A DNA stretch of 64,000 bases, taken from assembly GCA_030407085.1 (NCBI GenBank), contig CM059584.1, forward strand, positions 92,140,501 through 92,204,500, written 5' to 3'. The notes under the pieces were generated by a model. It made no database searches. It saw only the letters and a list, made by a program, of their open reading frames with translations, and was not told the DNA's origin. The translations under genes were made by a program, and so were the position numbers. Shown one piece after another: positions 30,538 to 45,500 of this stretch. The DNA comes from Trichopria drosophilae. Lineage: Eukaryota > Arthropoda > Insecta > Hymenoptera > Diapriidae. Position 1 is the stretch's first letter; each line of letters begins with the position of its first letter.

Positions 30538-33500
30538 TAAAAAGAAGTGTTTTTACCGCGCAAAATAAAAAACCGCGAAGCCGCCGGAGAGCGAAGTCGC
30601 CGTGCAAAACGAGCGAATAAAAAAAAAAATATTTTTAAGAGTTTAAAAAAGTTTCTTGTTTTTACCGCGTTTAAAATAATAAACGCGAAGCCGCCAGAGA
30701 GCGAAGCCGCCAAATAGAGCGAAGTCGCCGTATAAAACGAGCGAAAAATAATAAAAGAATATTTAAAGAGTTTAAAAGTTTTTGTTTTCTTGTTTTTACC
30801 GCGTAAAATAATAAACGCGAAGCCGCCAGAGAGCGAAGCCGCCAAATAGAGCGAAGTCGCCGTAAAAAACGAGCGAAAAATAATAAAAGAATATTTAAAG
30901 AGTTTAAAAAGTTTTTGTCTTCTTGTTTTTACCGCGTTTAAAATAAATAAACGCGAAGCCGCCACAGAGCGAAGCCGCCAAATAGAGCGAAGTCGCCGTA
31001 TAAAACGAGCGAAAAATAATAAAAAAAATGTATTTAAAGAGTTTAAAAAAGTTTCTTGTTTTTTACCGCGTAAAATAATAAACGCGAAGCCGCCAGAGAG
31101 CGAAGCCGCCAAATAGAGCGAAGACGAATAATAAAAAAATGTTTCAAAGTGTTTAAAAAAGTTTTTGTTTTCTTGTTTTTACCGCGTTTAAAATAATAAA
31201 CGCGAAGCCGCCAGAGAGCGAAGCCGCCAAATAGAGCGAAGACGAATAATAAAAAAATGTTTCAAGGTGTTTAAAAAAGTTTTTATTTTCTTGTTTTTAA
31301 CGCGTAAAATAATAAACGCGAAGCCGCCAGAGAGCGAAGCCGCCAAATATAGCGAAGTCGCCGTATAAAACGAGCAAAAAATAATAAAAGAATATTTAAA
31401 CAGTTTAAAAAGTTTTTGTCTTCTTGTTTTTACCGCGTTTAAAATAAATAAACGCGAAGCCGCCACAGAGCGAAGCCGCCAAATAGAGCGAAGTCGCCGT
31501 ATAAAACGAGCGAAAAATAATAAAAAAAATGTATTTAAAGAGTTTAAAAAAGTTTCTTGTTTTTTACCGCGTAAAATAATAAACGCGAAGCCGCCAGAGA
31601 GCGAAGCCGCCAAATAGAGCGAAGACGAATAATAAAAAAATGTTTCAAGGTGTTTAAAAAAGTTTTTGTTTTCTTGTTTTTACCGCGTAAAATAATAAAC
31701 GCGAAGCCGCCAGAGAGCGAAGCCGCCAAATAGAGCGAAGTCGCCGTATAAAACGAGCGAAAAATAATAAAAGAATATTTAAACAGTTTAAAAAGTTTTT
31801 GTCTTCTTGTTTTTACCGCGTAAAATAATAAACGAGAAGCCGCCAGAGAGCGAAGCCGCCAAATAGAGCGAAGTCGCCGTATAAAACGAGCGAAGAATAA
31901 TAAAAGAATATTTAAAGAAATTAAAAAGTTTTTGTCTTCTTGTTTTTACCGCGTTTAAAATAAATAAACGCGAAGCCGCCACAGAGCGAATCCGCCAAAT
32001 AGAGCGAAGTCGCCGTATAAAACGAGCGAAAAATAATAAAAAAATGTATTTAAAGAGTTTAAAAAAGTTTCTTGTTTTTTACCGCGTAAAATATTAAACG
32101 CGAAGCCGCCAGAGAGCGAAGCCGCCAAATAGAGCGAAGACCAATATTAAAAAAATTTTTTAAAGAATTTAAAAAATTTTTTGTTTTCTTTTTTTTACGG
32201 CGTTAAAAAAAATAAACGCGAAGCCGCCACAGAGCGAAGCCGCCAAATAGAGCGAAGTCGCCGTATAAAACGAGCGAAAAATAATAAAAAAATGTATTTA
32301 AAGAGTTTAAAAAGGTTTCTTGTTTTTTACCGCGTAAAATAATAAACGCGAAGCCGCCAGAGAGCGAAGCCGCCAGAGAGCGAAGCCGCCAAATAGAGCG
32401 AAGTCGCCGTATAAAACGAGCGAAAAATAATAAAAGAATATTTAAAGAGTTTAAAAAGTTTTTGTTTTCTTGTTTTTACCGCGTTTAAAAAAATAAACGC
32501 GAAGCCGCCACAGAGCGAAGTCGCCAAATAGAGCGAAGTCGCCGTATAAAACGAGCGAAAAATAATAAAAGAATATTTAAAGAGTTTAAAAGTTTTTGTC
32601 TTCTTGTTTTTACCGCGTTTAAAATAAATAAACGCGAAGCCGCCACAGAGTGAAGCCGCCAAATAGAGCGAAGACGAATAATAAAAAAATGTTTCAAAGT
32701 GTTTAAAAAAGTTTTTGTTTTCTTGTTTTTACCGCGTTTAAAATAATAAACGCGAAGCCGCCAGAGAGCGAAGCCGCCAAATAGAGCGAAGTCGCCGTAT
32801 AAAACGAGCGAAAAATAATAAAAAAATGTATTTAAAGAGTTTAAAAAGGTTTCTTGTTTTTTACCGCGTAAAATAATAAACGCGAAGCCGCCAGAGAGCG
32901 AAGCCGCCAAATAGAGCGAAGTCGCCGTGTAAAACGAGCGAAAAATAATAAAAGAATATTTAAAGAGTTTAAAAAGTTTTTGTTTCCTTGTTTTTACCGC
33001 GTTTAAAATAATAAACGCGAAGCCGCCACAGAGCGAAGCCGCCAAATAGAGCGAAGTCGCCGTATAAAACGAGCGAAAAATAATAAAAAAATGTATTTAA
33101 AGAGTTTAATAAAGTTTCTTGTTTTTTACCGCGTAAAATAATAAACGCGAAGCCGCCAGAGAGCGAAGCCGCCAGAGAGCGAAGCCGCCAAATAGAGCGA
33201 AGTCGCCGTATAAAACGAGCGAAAAATAATAAAAGAATATTTAAAGAGTTTAAAAAGTTTTTGTTTTCTTGTTTTTACCGCGTTTAAAAAAATAAACGCG
33301 AAGCCGCCACAGAGCGAAGTCGCCAAATAGAGCGAAGTCGCCGTATAAAACGAGCGAAAAATAATAAAAGAATATTTAAAGAGTTTAAAAGTTTTTGTCT
33401 TCTTGTTTTTACCGCGTTTAAAATAAATAAACGCGAAGCCGCCACAGAGTGAAGCCGCCAAATAGAGCGAAGACGAATAATAAAAAAATGTTTCAAAGTG

Positions 33501-36500
33501 TTTAAAAAAGTTTTTGTTTTCTTGTTTTTACCGCGTTTAAAATAATAAACGCGAAGCCGCCAGAGAGCGAAGCCGCCAAATAGAGCGAAGTCGCCGTATA
33601 AAACGAGCGAAAAATAATAAAAAAATGTATTTAAAGTGTTTAAAAAAGTTTCTTGTTTTTTACCGCCTAAAATAATAAACGCGAAGCCGCCAGAGAGCGA
33701 AGCCGCCAAATAGAGCGAAGACGAATAATAAAAAAATGTTTCAAAGTGTTTAAAAAAGTTTTTGTTTTCTTGTTTTTACCGCGTTTAAAATAATAAACGC
33801 GAAGCCGCCAGAGAGCGAAGCCGCCAAATAGAGCGAAGACGAATAATAAAAAAATGTTTCAAGGTGTTTAAAAAAGTTTTTGTTTTCTTGTTTTTACCGC
33901 GTAAAATAATAAACGCGAAGCCGCCAGAGAGCGAAGCCGCCAAATAGAGCGAAGTCGCCGTATAAAACGAGCGAAAAATAATAAAAGAATATTTAAAGAG
34001 TTTAAAAATTTTTGTCTTCTTGTTTTTACCGCGTAAAATAATAAACGCGAAGCCGCCAGAGAGCGAAGCCGCCAAATAGAGCGAAGTCGCCGTATAAAAC
34101 GAGCGAAAAATAATAAAAGAATATTTAAAGAGTTTAAAAGTTTTTGTCTTCTTGTTTTTACCGCGTTTAAAATAAATAAACGCGAAGCCGCCAGAGAGCG
34201 AAGCCGCCAAATAGAGCGAAGTCGCCGTATAAAACGAGCGAACAATAATAAAAAAATGAATTTAAAGAGTTTAAAAAAGTTTCTTGTATTTTACCGCGTA
34301 AAATAATAAACGCGAAGCCGCCAGAGAGCGAAGCCGCCAAATAGAGCGAAGTCGCCGTATAAAACGAGCGAAAAATAATAAAAGAATATTTAAAGAGTTT
34401 AAAATTTTTGTCTTCTTGTTTTTACCGCGTTTAAAATAAATAAACGCGAAGCCGCCACAGAGCGAAGCCGCCAAATAGAGCGAAGTCGCCGTATAAAACG
34501 AGCGAAAAATAATAAAAAAATGTATTTAAAGAGTTTAAAAAAGTTTCTTGTTTTTTACCGCGTAAAATAATAAACGCGAAGCCGCCAGAGAGCGAAGCCG
34601 CCAGAGAGTGAAGCCGCCAAATAGAGCGAAGACGAATAATAAAAAAATGTTTCAAAGTGTTTAAAAAAGTTTTTGTTTCTTGTTTTTTACCCCTTTAAAA
34701 TAAATAAACGCGAAGCCGCCACAGAGCGAAGCCGCCAAATAGAGCGAAGTCGCCGTATAAAACGAGCGAAAAATAATAAAAAAATGTATTTAAAGAGTTT
34801 AAAAAGGTTTCTTGTTTTTTACCGCGTAAAATAATAAACGCGAAGCCGCCAGAGAGCGAAGCCGCCAAATAGAGCGAAGTCGCCGTATAAAACGAGCGAA
34901 AAATAATAAAAGAATATTTAAACAGTTTAAAAAGTTTTTGTCTTCTTGTTTTTACCGCGTAAAATAATAAACGCGAAGCCGCCAGAGAGCGAAGCCGCCA
35001 AATAGAGCGAAGTCGCCGTATAAAACGAGCGAAAAATAATAAAAGAATATTTAAAGAGTTTAAAAGTTTTTGTCTTCTTGTTTTTACCGCGTTTAAAATA
35101 AATAAACGCGAAGCCGCCACAGAGCGAAGCCGCCAAATAGAGCGAAGTCGCCGTATAAAACGAGCGAAAAATAATAAAAAAATGTATTTAAAGAGTTTAA
35201 AAAAGTTTCTTGTTTTTTACCGCGTAAAATAATAAACGCGAAGCCGCCAGAGAGCGAAGCCGCCAAATAGAGCGAAGACGAATAATAAAAAAATGTTTCA
35301 AAGTGTTTAAAAAAGTTTTTGTTTTCTTGTTTTTACCGCGTTTAAAATAATAAACGCGAAGCCGCCAGAGAGCGAAGCCGCCAAATAGAGCGAAGACGAA
35401 TAATAAAAAAATGTTTCAAGGTGTTTAAAAAAGTTTTTGTTTTCTTGTTTTTACCGCGTAAAATAATAAACGCGAAGCCGCCAGAGAGCGAAGCCGCCAA
35501 ATAGAGCGAAGTCGCCGTATAAAACGAGCGAAAAATAATAAAAGAATATTTAAACAGTTTAAAAAGTTTTTGTCTTCTTGTTTTTACCGCGTAAAATAAT
35601 AAACGCGAAGCCGCCAGAGAGCGAAGCCGCCAAATAGAGCGAAGTCGCCGTATAAAACGAGCGAAAAATAATAAAAGAATATTTAAAGAGTTTAAAAGTT
35701 TTTGTCTTCTTGTTTTTACCGCGTTTAAAATAAATAAACGCGAAGCCGCCACAGAGCGAAGCCGCCAAATAGAGCGAAGTCGCCGTATAAAACGAGCGAA
35801 AAATAATAAAAAAATGTATTTAAAGAGTTTAAAAAAGTTTCTTGTATTTTATCGCGTAAAATAATAAACGCGAAGCCGCGACGGCGCGAAGCCAACAAAT
35901 AAAGCGGAGCCGCCGTATAATACGAGCTAAAAATAATAAAAGAATATTTAAAGAGTTTAAAAGTTTTTGTCTTCTTGTTTTTACCGCGTTTAAAATAAAT
36001 AAACGCGAAGCCGCCACAGAGCGAAGCCGCCAAATAGAGCGAAGTCGCCGTATAAAACGAGCGAAAAATAATAAAAAAATGTATTTAAAGAGTTTAAAAA
36101 GGTTTCTTGTTTTTTACCGCGTAAAATAATAAACGCGAAGCCGCCAGAGAGCGAAGCCGCCAAATAGAGCGAAGTCGCCGTATAAAACGAGCGAAGAATA
36201 ATAAAAGAATATTTAAAGAATTTAAAAAGTTTTTGTCTTCTTGTTTTTACCGCGTTTAAAATAAATAAACGCGAAGCCGCCACAGAGCGAATCCGCCAAA
36301 TAGAGCGAAGTCGCCGTATAAAACGAGCGAAAAATAATAAAAAAATGTATTTAAAGAGTTTAAAAAAGTTTCTTGTTTTTTACCGCGTAAAATATTAAAC
36401 GCGAAGCCGCCAGAGAGCGAAGCCGCCAAATAGAGCGAAGACGAATAATAAAAAAATGTTTCAAAGTGTTTAAAAAAGTTTTTGTTTTCTTGTTTTTACC

Positions 36501-39500
36501 GCGTTTAAAATAATAAACGCGAAGCCGCCACAGAGCGAAGCCGCCAAATAGAGCGAAGTCGCCGTATAAAACGAGCGAAAAATAATAAAAAAATGTATTT
36601 AAAGAGTTTAAAAAGGTTTCTTGTTTTTTACCGCGTAAAATAATAAACGCGAAGCCGCCAGAGAGCGAAGCCGCCAAATAGAGCGAAGTCGCCGTGTAAA
36701 ACGAGCGAAAAATAATAAAAGAATATTTAAAGAGTTTAAAAAGTTTTTGTTTCCTTGTTTTTACCGCGTTTAAAATAAACGCGAAGCCACCACAGAGCGA
36801 AGCCGCCAAATAGAGCGAAGTCGCCGTGTAAAACGAGCGAAAAATAATAAAAGAATATTTAAAGAGTTTAAAAAGGTTTCTTGTTTTTTACCGCGTAAAA
36901 TAATAAACGCGAAGCCGCCAGAGAGCGAAGCCGCCAAATAGAGCGAAGACGAATAATAAAAAAATGTTTCAAAGTGTTTAAAAAAGTTTTTGTTTTCTTG
37001 TTTTTACCGCGTTTAAAATAATAAACGCGAAGCCGCCACAGAGCGAAGCCGCCAAATAGAGCGAAGTCGCCGTATAAAACGAGCGAAAAATAATAAAAAA
37101 ATGTATTTAAAGAGTTTAATAAAGTTTCTTGTTTTTTACCGCGTAAAATAATAAACGCGAAGCCGCCAGAGAGCGAAGCCGCCAGAGAGCGAAGCCGCCA
37201 AATAGAGCGAAGTCGCCGTATAAAACGAGCGAAAAATAATAAAAGAATATTTAAAGAGTTTAAAAAGTTTTTGTTTTCTTGTTTTTACCGCGTTTAAAAA
37301 AATAAACGCGAAGCCGCCACAGAGCGAAGTCGCCAAATAGAGCGAAGTCGCCGTATAAAACGAGCGAAAAATAATAAAAGAATATTTAAAGAGTTTAAAA
37401 ATTTTTGTCTTCTTGTTTTTACCGCGTTTAAAATAAATAAACGCGAAGCCGCCACAGAGTGAAGCCGCCAAATAGAGCGAAGACGAATAATAAAAAAATG
37501 TTTCAAAGTGTTTAAAAAAGTTTTTGTTTTCTTGTTTTTACCGCGTTTAAAATAATAAACGCGAAGCCGCCAGAGAGCGAAGCCGCTAAATAGAGCGAAG
37601 TCGCCGTATAAAACGAGCGAAAAATAATAAAAAAATGTATTTAAAGTGTTTAAAAAAGTTTCTTGTTTTTTACCGCCTAAAATAATAAACGCGAAGCCGC
37701 CAGAGAGCGAAGCCGCCAAATAGAGCGAAGACGAATAATAAAAAAATGTTTCAAAGTGTTTAAAAAAGTTTTTGTTTTCTTGTTTTTACCGCGTTTAAAA
37801 TAATAAACGCGAAGCCGCCAGAGAGCGAAGCCGCCAAATAGAGCGAAGACGAATAATAAAAAAATGTTTCAAGGTGTTTAAAAAAGTTTTTGTTTTCTTG
37901 TTTTTACCGCGTAAAATAATAAACGCGAAGCCGCCAGAGAGCGAAGCCGCCAAATAGAGCGAAGTCGCCGTATAAAACGAGCGAAAAATAATAAAAGAAT
38001 ATTTAAACTGTTTAAAAAGTTTTTGTCTTCTTGTTTTTACCGCGTAAAATAATAAACGCGAAGCCGCCAGAGAGCGAAGCCGCCAAATAGAGCGAAGTCG
38101 CCGTATAAAACGAGCGAAAAATAATAAAAGAATATTTAAAGAGTTTAAAAATTTTTGTCTTCTTGTTTTTACCGCGTTTAAAATAAATAAACGCGAAGCC
38201 GCCACAGAGCGAAGCCGCCAAATAGAGCGAAGTCGCCGTGTAAAACGAGCGAAAAATAATAAAAGAATATTTAAAGAGTTTAAAAAGGTTTCTTGTTTTT
38301 TACCGCGTAAAATAATAAACGCGAAGCCGCCAGAGAGAGAAGCCGCCAAATAGAGCGAAGTCGCCGTGTAAAACGAGCGAAAAATAATAAAAGAATATTT
38401 AAAGAGTTTAAAAAGTTTTTGTTTCCTTGTTTTTACCGCGTTTAAAATAAACGCGAAGCCACCACAGAGCGAAGCCGCCAAATAGAGCGAAGTCGCCGTG
38501 TAAAACGAGCGAAAAATAATAAAAGAATATTTAAAGAGTTTAAAAAGTTTTCGTTTCCTTGTTTTTACCGCGTTTAAAATAAATGAACGCGAAGCCGCCA
38601 CAGAGCGAAGCCGCCAAATAGAGCGAAGTCGCCATATAAAACGAGCGAAAAATAATAAAAGAATATTTAAAGAGTTTAAAAAGTTTTTGTGTTCTTGTTT
38701 TTACCGCGTTTAAAATAAATAAACGCGAAGCCGCCACAGAGCGAAGCCGCCAAATAGAGCGAAGTCGCCGTATAAAACGAGCGAAAAATAATAAAAAAAT
38801 GTATTTAAAGAGTTTAAAAAAGTTTCTTGTTTTTTACCGCGAAAAATAATAAACGCGAAGCCGCCAGAGAGCGAAGCCGCCAGAGAGCGAAGCCGCCAAA
38901 TAGAGCGAAGTCGCCGTATAAAACGAGCGAAAAATAATAAAAGAATATTTAAAGAGTTTAAAAAGGATTTGTTTTCTTGTTTTTACCGCGTTTAAAAAAA
39001 TAAACGCGAAGCCGCCACAGAGCGAAGTCGCCAAATAGAGCGAAGTCGCCGTATAAAACGAGCGAAAAATAATAAAAGAATATTTAAAGAGTTTAAAAGT
39101 TTTTGTCTTCTTGTTTTTACCGCGTTTAAAATAAATAAACGCGAAGCCGCCACAGAGCGAAGCCGCCAAATAGAGCGAAGTCGCCGTATAAAACGAGCGA
39201 AAAATAATAAAAAAATGTATTTAAAGTGTTTAAAAAAGTTTCTTGTTTTTTACCGCGTAAAATAATAAACGCGAAGCCGCCAGAGAGCGAAGCCGCCAAA
39301 TAGAGCGAAGAGAATAATAAAAAAATGTTTCTTTACCGCAATAATAAACGCGAAGCCGCCAGAGAGTGAAGCCGCCAAATAGAGCGAAGACGAATAATAA
39401 AAAAATGTTTCAAAGTGTTTAAAAAAGTTTTTGTTTTCTTGTTTTTACCGCGTTTAAAATAATAAACGCGAAGCCGCCACAGAGCGAAGCCGCCAAATAG

Positions 39501-42500
39501 AGCGAAGTCGCCGTATAAAACGAGCGAAAAATAATAAAAAAATGTATTTAAAGAGATTAAAAAGGTTTCTTGTTTTTTACCGCGTAAAATAATAAACGCG
39601 AAGCCGCCAGAGAGCGAAGCCGCCAAATAGAGCGAAGTCGCCGTGTAAAACGAGCGAAAAATAATAAAAGAATATTTAAACAGTTTAAAAAGTTTTTGTC
39701 TTCTTGTTTTTACCGCGTAAAATAATAAACGCGAAGCCGCCAGAGAGCGAAGCCGCCAAATAGAGCGAAGTCGCCGTATAAAACGAGCGAAAAATAATAA
39801 AAGAATATTTAAAGAGTTTAAAAGTTTTTGTCTTCTTGTTTTTACCGCGTTTAAAATAAATAAACGCGAAGCCGCCACAGAGCGAAGCCGCCAAATAGAG
39901 CGAAGTCGCCGTATAAAACGAGCGAAAAATAATAAAAAAATGTATTTAAAGTGTTTAAAAAAGTTTCTTGTTTTTTACCGCGTAAAATAATAAACGCGAA
40001 GCCGCCAGAGAGCGAAGCCGCCAAATAGAGCGAAGACGAATAATAAAAAAATGTTTCAAAGTGTTTAAAAAAGTTTTTGTTTTCTTGTTTTTACCGCGTT
40101 TAAAATAATAAACGCGAAGCCGCCAGAGAGCGAAGCCGCCAAATAGAGCGAAGACGAATAATAAAAAAATGTTTCAAGGTGTTTAAAAAAGTTTTTGTTT
40201 TCTTGTTTTTACCGCGTAAAATAATAAACGCGAAGCCGCCAGAGAGCGAAACGCCCAAAAATAGCGAGGACGCAGTATAAAAAGAGAGAAAAATAATAAA
40301 AGAATATTAAAACAGTTTAAAAAGTTTTTGTCTTCTTGTTTTTACCGCGTAAAATAATAAACGCGAAGCCGCCAGAGAGCGAAGCCGCCAAATAGAGCGA
40401 AGTCGCCGTATAAAACGAGCGAAAAATAATAAAAGAATATTTAAAGAGTTTAAAAGTTTTTGTCTTCTTGTTTTTACCGCGTTTAAAATAAATAAACGCG
40501 AAGCCGCCACAGAGCGAAGCCGCCAAATAGAGCGAAGTCGCCGTATAAAACGAGCGAAAAATAATAAAAAAATGTATTTAAAGAGTTTAAAAAAGTTTCT
40601 TGTATTTTACCGCGTAAAATAATAAACGCGAAGCCGCCAGAGAGCGAAGCCGCCAAATAGAGCGAAGTCGCCGTATAAAACGAGCGAAAAATAATAAAAG
40701 AATATTTAAAGAGTTTAAAAATTTTTGTTTTCTTGTTTTTACCGCGTTTAAAATAAATAAACGCGAAGCCGCCAGAGAGCGAAGCCGCCAAATAGAGCGA
40801 AGTCGCCGTATAAAACGAGCGAAAAATAATAAAAAAATGTATTTAAAGAGTTTAAAAAAGTTTCTTGTATTTTACCGCGTAAAATAATAAACGCGAAGCC
40901 GCCAGAGAGCGAAGCCGCCAAATAGAGCGAAGTCGCCGTATAAAACGAGCGAAAAATAATAAAAGAATATTTAAAGAGTTTAAAAGTTTTTGTCTTCTTG
41001 TTTTTACCGCGTTTAAAATAAATAAACGCGAAGCCGCCACAGAGCGAAGCCGCCAAATAGAGCGAAGTCGCCGTATAAAACGAGCGAAAAATAATAAAAA
41101 AATGTATTTAAAGAGTTTAAAAAAGTTTCTTGTTTTTTACCGCGTAAAATAATAAACGCGAAGCCGCCAGAGAGCGAAGCCGCCAGAGAGCGAAGCCGCC
41201 AAATAGAGCGAAGACGAATAATAAAAAAATGTTTCAAAGTGTTTAAAAAAGTTTTTGTTTTCTTGTTTTTACCGCGTAAAATAATAAACGCGTAGCCGCC
41301 ACAGAGCGAAGTCGCCAAATAGAGCGAAGTCGCCGTGTAAAACGAGCGAAAAATAATAAAAAAAAATATATTTCAAAGAATTTAAAAAAAAGTTTCTTTT
41401 TTTTTTCTTGCGTTTAAAATAATAAACGCGAAGCCGCCAGAGCGAAGCAGCCAAAGAGAGCGAAGTCGCCGTGTAAAACGAGCGAAAAATAAAAAAGAAT
41501 TTAAAGAGTTTAAAAGTTTTTGTCTTCTTGTTTTTACCGCGTTTAAAATAAATAAACGCGAAGCCGCCACAGAGCGAAGCCGCCAAATAGAGCGAAGTCG
41601 CCGTATAAAACGAGCGAAAAATAATAAAAAAATGTATATAAAGAGTTTAAAAAAGTGTCTTGTTTTTTACAGCGTAAAATAATAAACGCGAATCAGCCAA
41701 AGAGCGAAGCCGCGAAATAGAGCGAAGTCGCCGTGTAAAACGAGCGAAAAATAATAAAAGAATATTTAAAGAGTTTAAAAAGTTTTTGTTTCCTTGTTTT
41801 TACCGCGTTTAAAATAAACGCGAAGCCACCACAGAGCGAAGCCGCCAAATAGAGCGAAGTCGCCGTGTAAAACGAGCGAAAAATAATAAAAGAATATTTA
41901 AAGAGTTTAAAAAGTTTTCGTTTCCTTGTTTTTACCGCGTTTAAAATAAATAAACGCGAAGCCGCCACAGAGCGAAGCCGCCAAATAGAGCGAAGTCGCC
42001 ATATAAAACGAGCGAAAAATAATAAAAGAATATTTAAAGAGTTTAAAAAGTTTTTGTCTTCTTGTTTTTACCGCGTTTAAAATAAATAAACGCGAAGCCG
42101 CCACAGAGCCAAGCCGCCAAATAGAGCGAAGTCGCCGTATAAAACGAGCGAAAAATAATAAAAAAATGTATTTAAAGAGTTTAAAAAATTTTCTTGTTTT
42201 TTACCGCGTAAAATAATAAACGCGAAGCCGCCAGAGAGCGAAGCCGCCAGAGAGCGAAGCCGCCAAATAGAGCGAAGTCGCCGTATAAAACGAGCGAAAA
42301 ATAATAAAAGAATATTTAAAGAGTTTAAAAAGGTTTTGTTTTCTTGTTTTTACCGCGTTTAAAAAAATAAACGCGAAGCCGCCACAGAGCGAAGTCGCCA
42401 AATAGAGCGAAGTCGCCGTATAAAACGAGCGAAAAATAATAAAAGAATATTTAAAGAGTTTAAAAGTTTTTGTCTTCTTGTTTTTACCGCGTTTAAAATA

Positions 42501-45500
42501 AATAAACGCGAAGCCGCCACAGAGCGAAGCCGCCAAATAGAGCGAAGTCGCCGTATAAAACGAGCGAAAAATAATAAAAAAATGTATTTAAAGTGTTTAA
42601 AAAAGTTTCTTGTTTTTTACCGCGTAAAATAATAAACGCGAAGCCGCCAGAGAGCGAAGCCGCCAAATAGAGCGAAGACGAATAATAAAAAAATGTTTCA
42701 AAGTGTTTAAAAAAGTTTTTGTTTTCTTGTTTTTACCGCGTTTAAAATAATAAACGCGAAGCCGCCAGAGAGCGAAGCCGCCAAATAGAGCGAAGACGAA
42801 TAATAAAAAAATGTTTCAAGGTGTTTAAAAAAGTTTTTGTTTTCTTGTTTTTACCGCGTAAAATAATAAACGCGAAGCCGCCAGAGAGCGAAGCCGCCAA
42901 ATAGAGCGAAGTCGCCGTATAAAACGAGCGAAAAATAATAAAAGAATATTTAAACAGTTTAAAAAGTTTTTGTCTTCTTGTTTTTACCGCGTAAAATAAT
43001 AAACGCGATGCCGCCAGAGAGCGAAGCCGCCAAATAGAGCGAAGTCGCCGTATAAAACGAGCGAAAAATAATAAAAGAATATTTAAAGAGTTTAAAAGTT
43101 TTTGTCTTCTTGTTTTTACCGCGTTTAAAATAAATAAACGCGAAGCCGCCACAGAGCGAAGCCGCCAAATAGAGCGAAGTCGCCGTATAAAACGAGCGAA
43201 AAATAATAAAAAAATGTATTTAAAGAGTTTAAAAAAGTTTCTTGTATTTTACCGCGTAAAATAATAAACGCGAAGCCGCCAGAGAGCGAAGCCGCCAAAT
43301 AGAGCGAAGTCGCCGTATAAAACGAGCGAAAAATAATAAAAGAATATTTAAAGAGTTTAAAAGTTTTTGTCTTCTTGTTTTTACCGCGTTTAAAATAAAT
43401 AAACGCGAAGCCGCCAGAGAGCGAAGCCGCCAAATAGAGCGAAGTCGCCGTATAAAACGAGCGAAAAATAATAAAAAAATGTATTTAAAGAGTTTAAAAA
43501 AGTTTCTTGTATTTTACCGCGTAAAATAATAAACGCGAAGCCGCCAGAGGGCGAAGCCGCCAAATAGAGCGAAGTCGCCGTATAAAACGAGCGAAAAATA
43601 ATAAAAGAATATTTAAAGAGTTTAAAAGTTTTTGTCTTCTTGTTTTTACCGCGTTTAAAATAAATAAACGCGAAGCCGCCACAGAGCGAAGCCGCCAAAT
43701 AGAGCGAAGTCGCCGTATAAAACGAGCGAAAAATAATAAAAAAATGTATTTAAAGAGTTTAAAAAAGTTTCTTGTTTTTTACCGCGTAAAATAATAAACG
43801 CGAAGCCGCCAGAGAGCGAAGCCGCCAGAGAGCGAAGCCGCCAAATAGAGCGAAGACGAATAATAAAAAAATGTTTCAAAGTGTTTAAAAAAGTTTTTGT
43901 TTTCTTGTTTTTACCGCGTTTAAAATAATAAACGCGAAGCCGCCACAGAGCGAAGCCGCCAAATAGAGCGAAGTCGCCGTATAAAACGAGCGAAAAATAA
44001 TAAACAAATGTATTTAAAGAGTTTAAAAAGGTTTCTTGTTTTTTACCGCGTAAAATAATAAACGCGAAGCCGCCAGAGAGCGAAGCCGCCAAATAGAGCG
44101 AAGTCGCCGTGTAAAACGAGCGAAAAATAATAAAAGAATATTTAAAGAGTTTAAAAAGTTTTTGTTTCCTTGTTTTTACCGCGTTTAAAATAAACGCGAA
44201 GCCACCACAGAGCGAAGCCGCCAAATAGAGCGAAGTCGCCGTGTAAAACGAGCGAAAAATAATAAAAGAATATTTAAAGAGTTTAAAAAGTTTTCGTTTC
44301 CTTGTTTTTACCGCGTTTAAAATAAATGAACGCGAAGCCGCCACAGAGCGAAGCCGCCAAATAGAGCGAAGTCGCCGTATAAAACGAGCGAAAAATAATA
44401 AAAAAATGTATTTAAAGAGTTTAAAAAGGTTTCTTGTTTTTTACCGCGTAAAATAATAAACGCGAAGCCGCCAGAGAGCGAAGCCGCCAAATAGAGCGAA
44501 GTCGCCGTATAAAACGAGCGAAAAATAATAAAAGAATATTTAAAGAGTTTAAAAGTTTTTGTCTTCTTGTTTTTACCGGGTTTAAAATAAATAAACGCGA
44601 AGCCGCCACAGAGCGAAGCCGCCAAATAGAGCGAAGTCGCCGTATAAAACGAGCGAAAAATAATAAAAAAATGTATTTAAAGAGTTTAAAAAAGTTTCTT
44701 GTTTTTTACCGCGTAAAATAATAAACGCGAAGCCGCCAGAGAGCGAAGCCGCCAGAGAGCGAAGCCGCCAAATAGAGCGAAGACGAATAATAAAAAAATG
44801 TTTCAAAGTGTTTAAAAAAGTTTTTGTTTTCTTGTTTTTACCGCGTTTAAAATAATAAACGCGAAGCCGCCACAGAGCGAAGCCGCCAAATAGAGCGAAG
44901 TCGCCGTATAAAACGAGCGAAAAATAATAAAAAAATGTATTTAAAGAGTTTAAAAAGGTTTCTTGTTTTTTACCGCGTAAAATAATAAACGCGAAGCCGC
45001 CAGAGAGCGAAGCCGCCAAATAGAGCGAAGTCGCCGTGTAAAACGAGCGAAAAATAATAAAAGAATATTTAAAGAGTTTAAAAAGTTTTTGTTTCCTTGT
45101 TTTTACCGCGTTTAAAATAAACGCGAAGCCACCACAGAGCGAAGCCGCCAAATAGAGCGAAGTCGCCGTGTAAAACGAGCGAAAAATAATAAAAGAATAT
45201 TTAAAGAGTTTAAAAAGTTTTCGTTTCCTTGTTTTTACCGCGTTTAAAATAAATAAACGCGAAGCCGCCACAGAGCGAAGCCGCCAAATAGAGCGAAGTC
45301 GCCATATAAAACGAGCGAAAAATAATAAAAGAATATTTAAAGAGTTTAAAAAGTTTTTGTCTTCTTGTTTTTACCGCGTTTAAAATAAATAAACGCGAAG
45401 CCGCCACAGAGCCAAGCCGCCAAATAGAGCGAAGTCGCCGTATAAAACGAGCGAAAAATAATAAAAAAATGTATTTAAAGAGTTTAAAAAATTTTCTTGT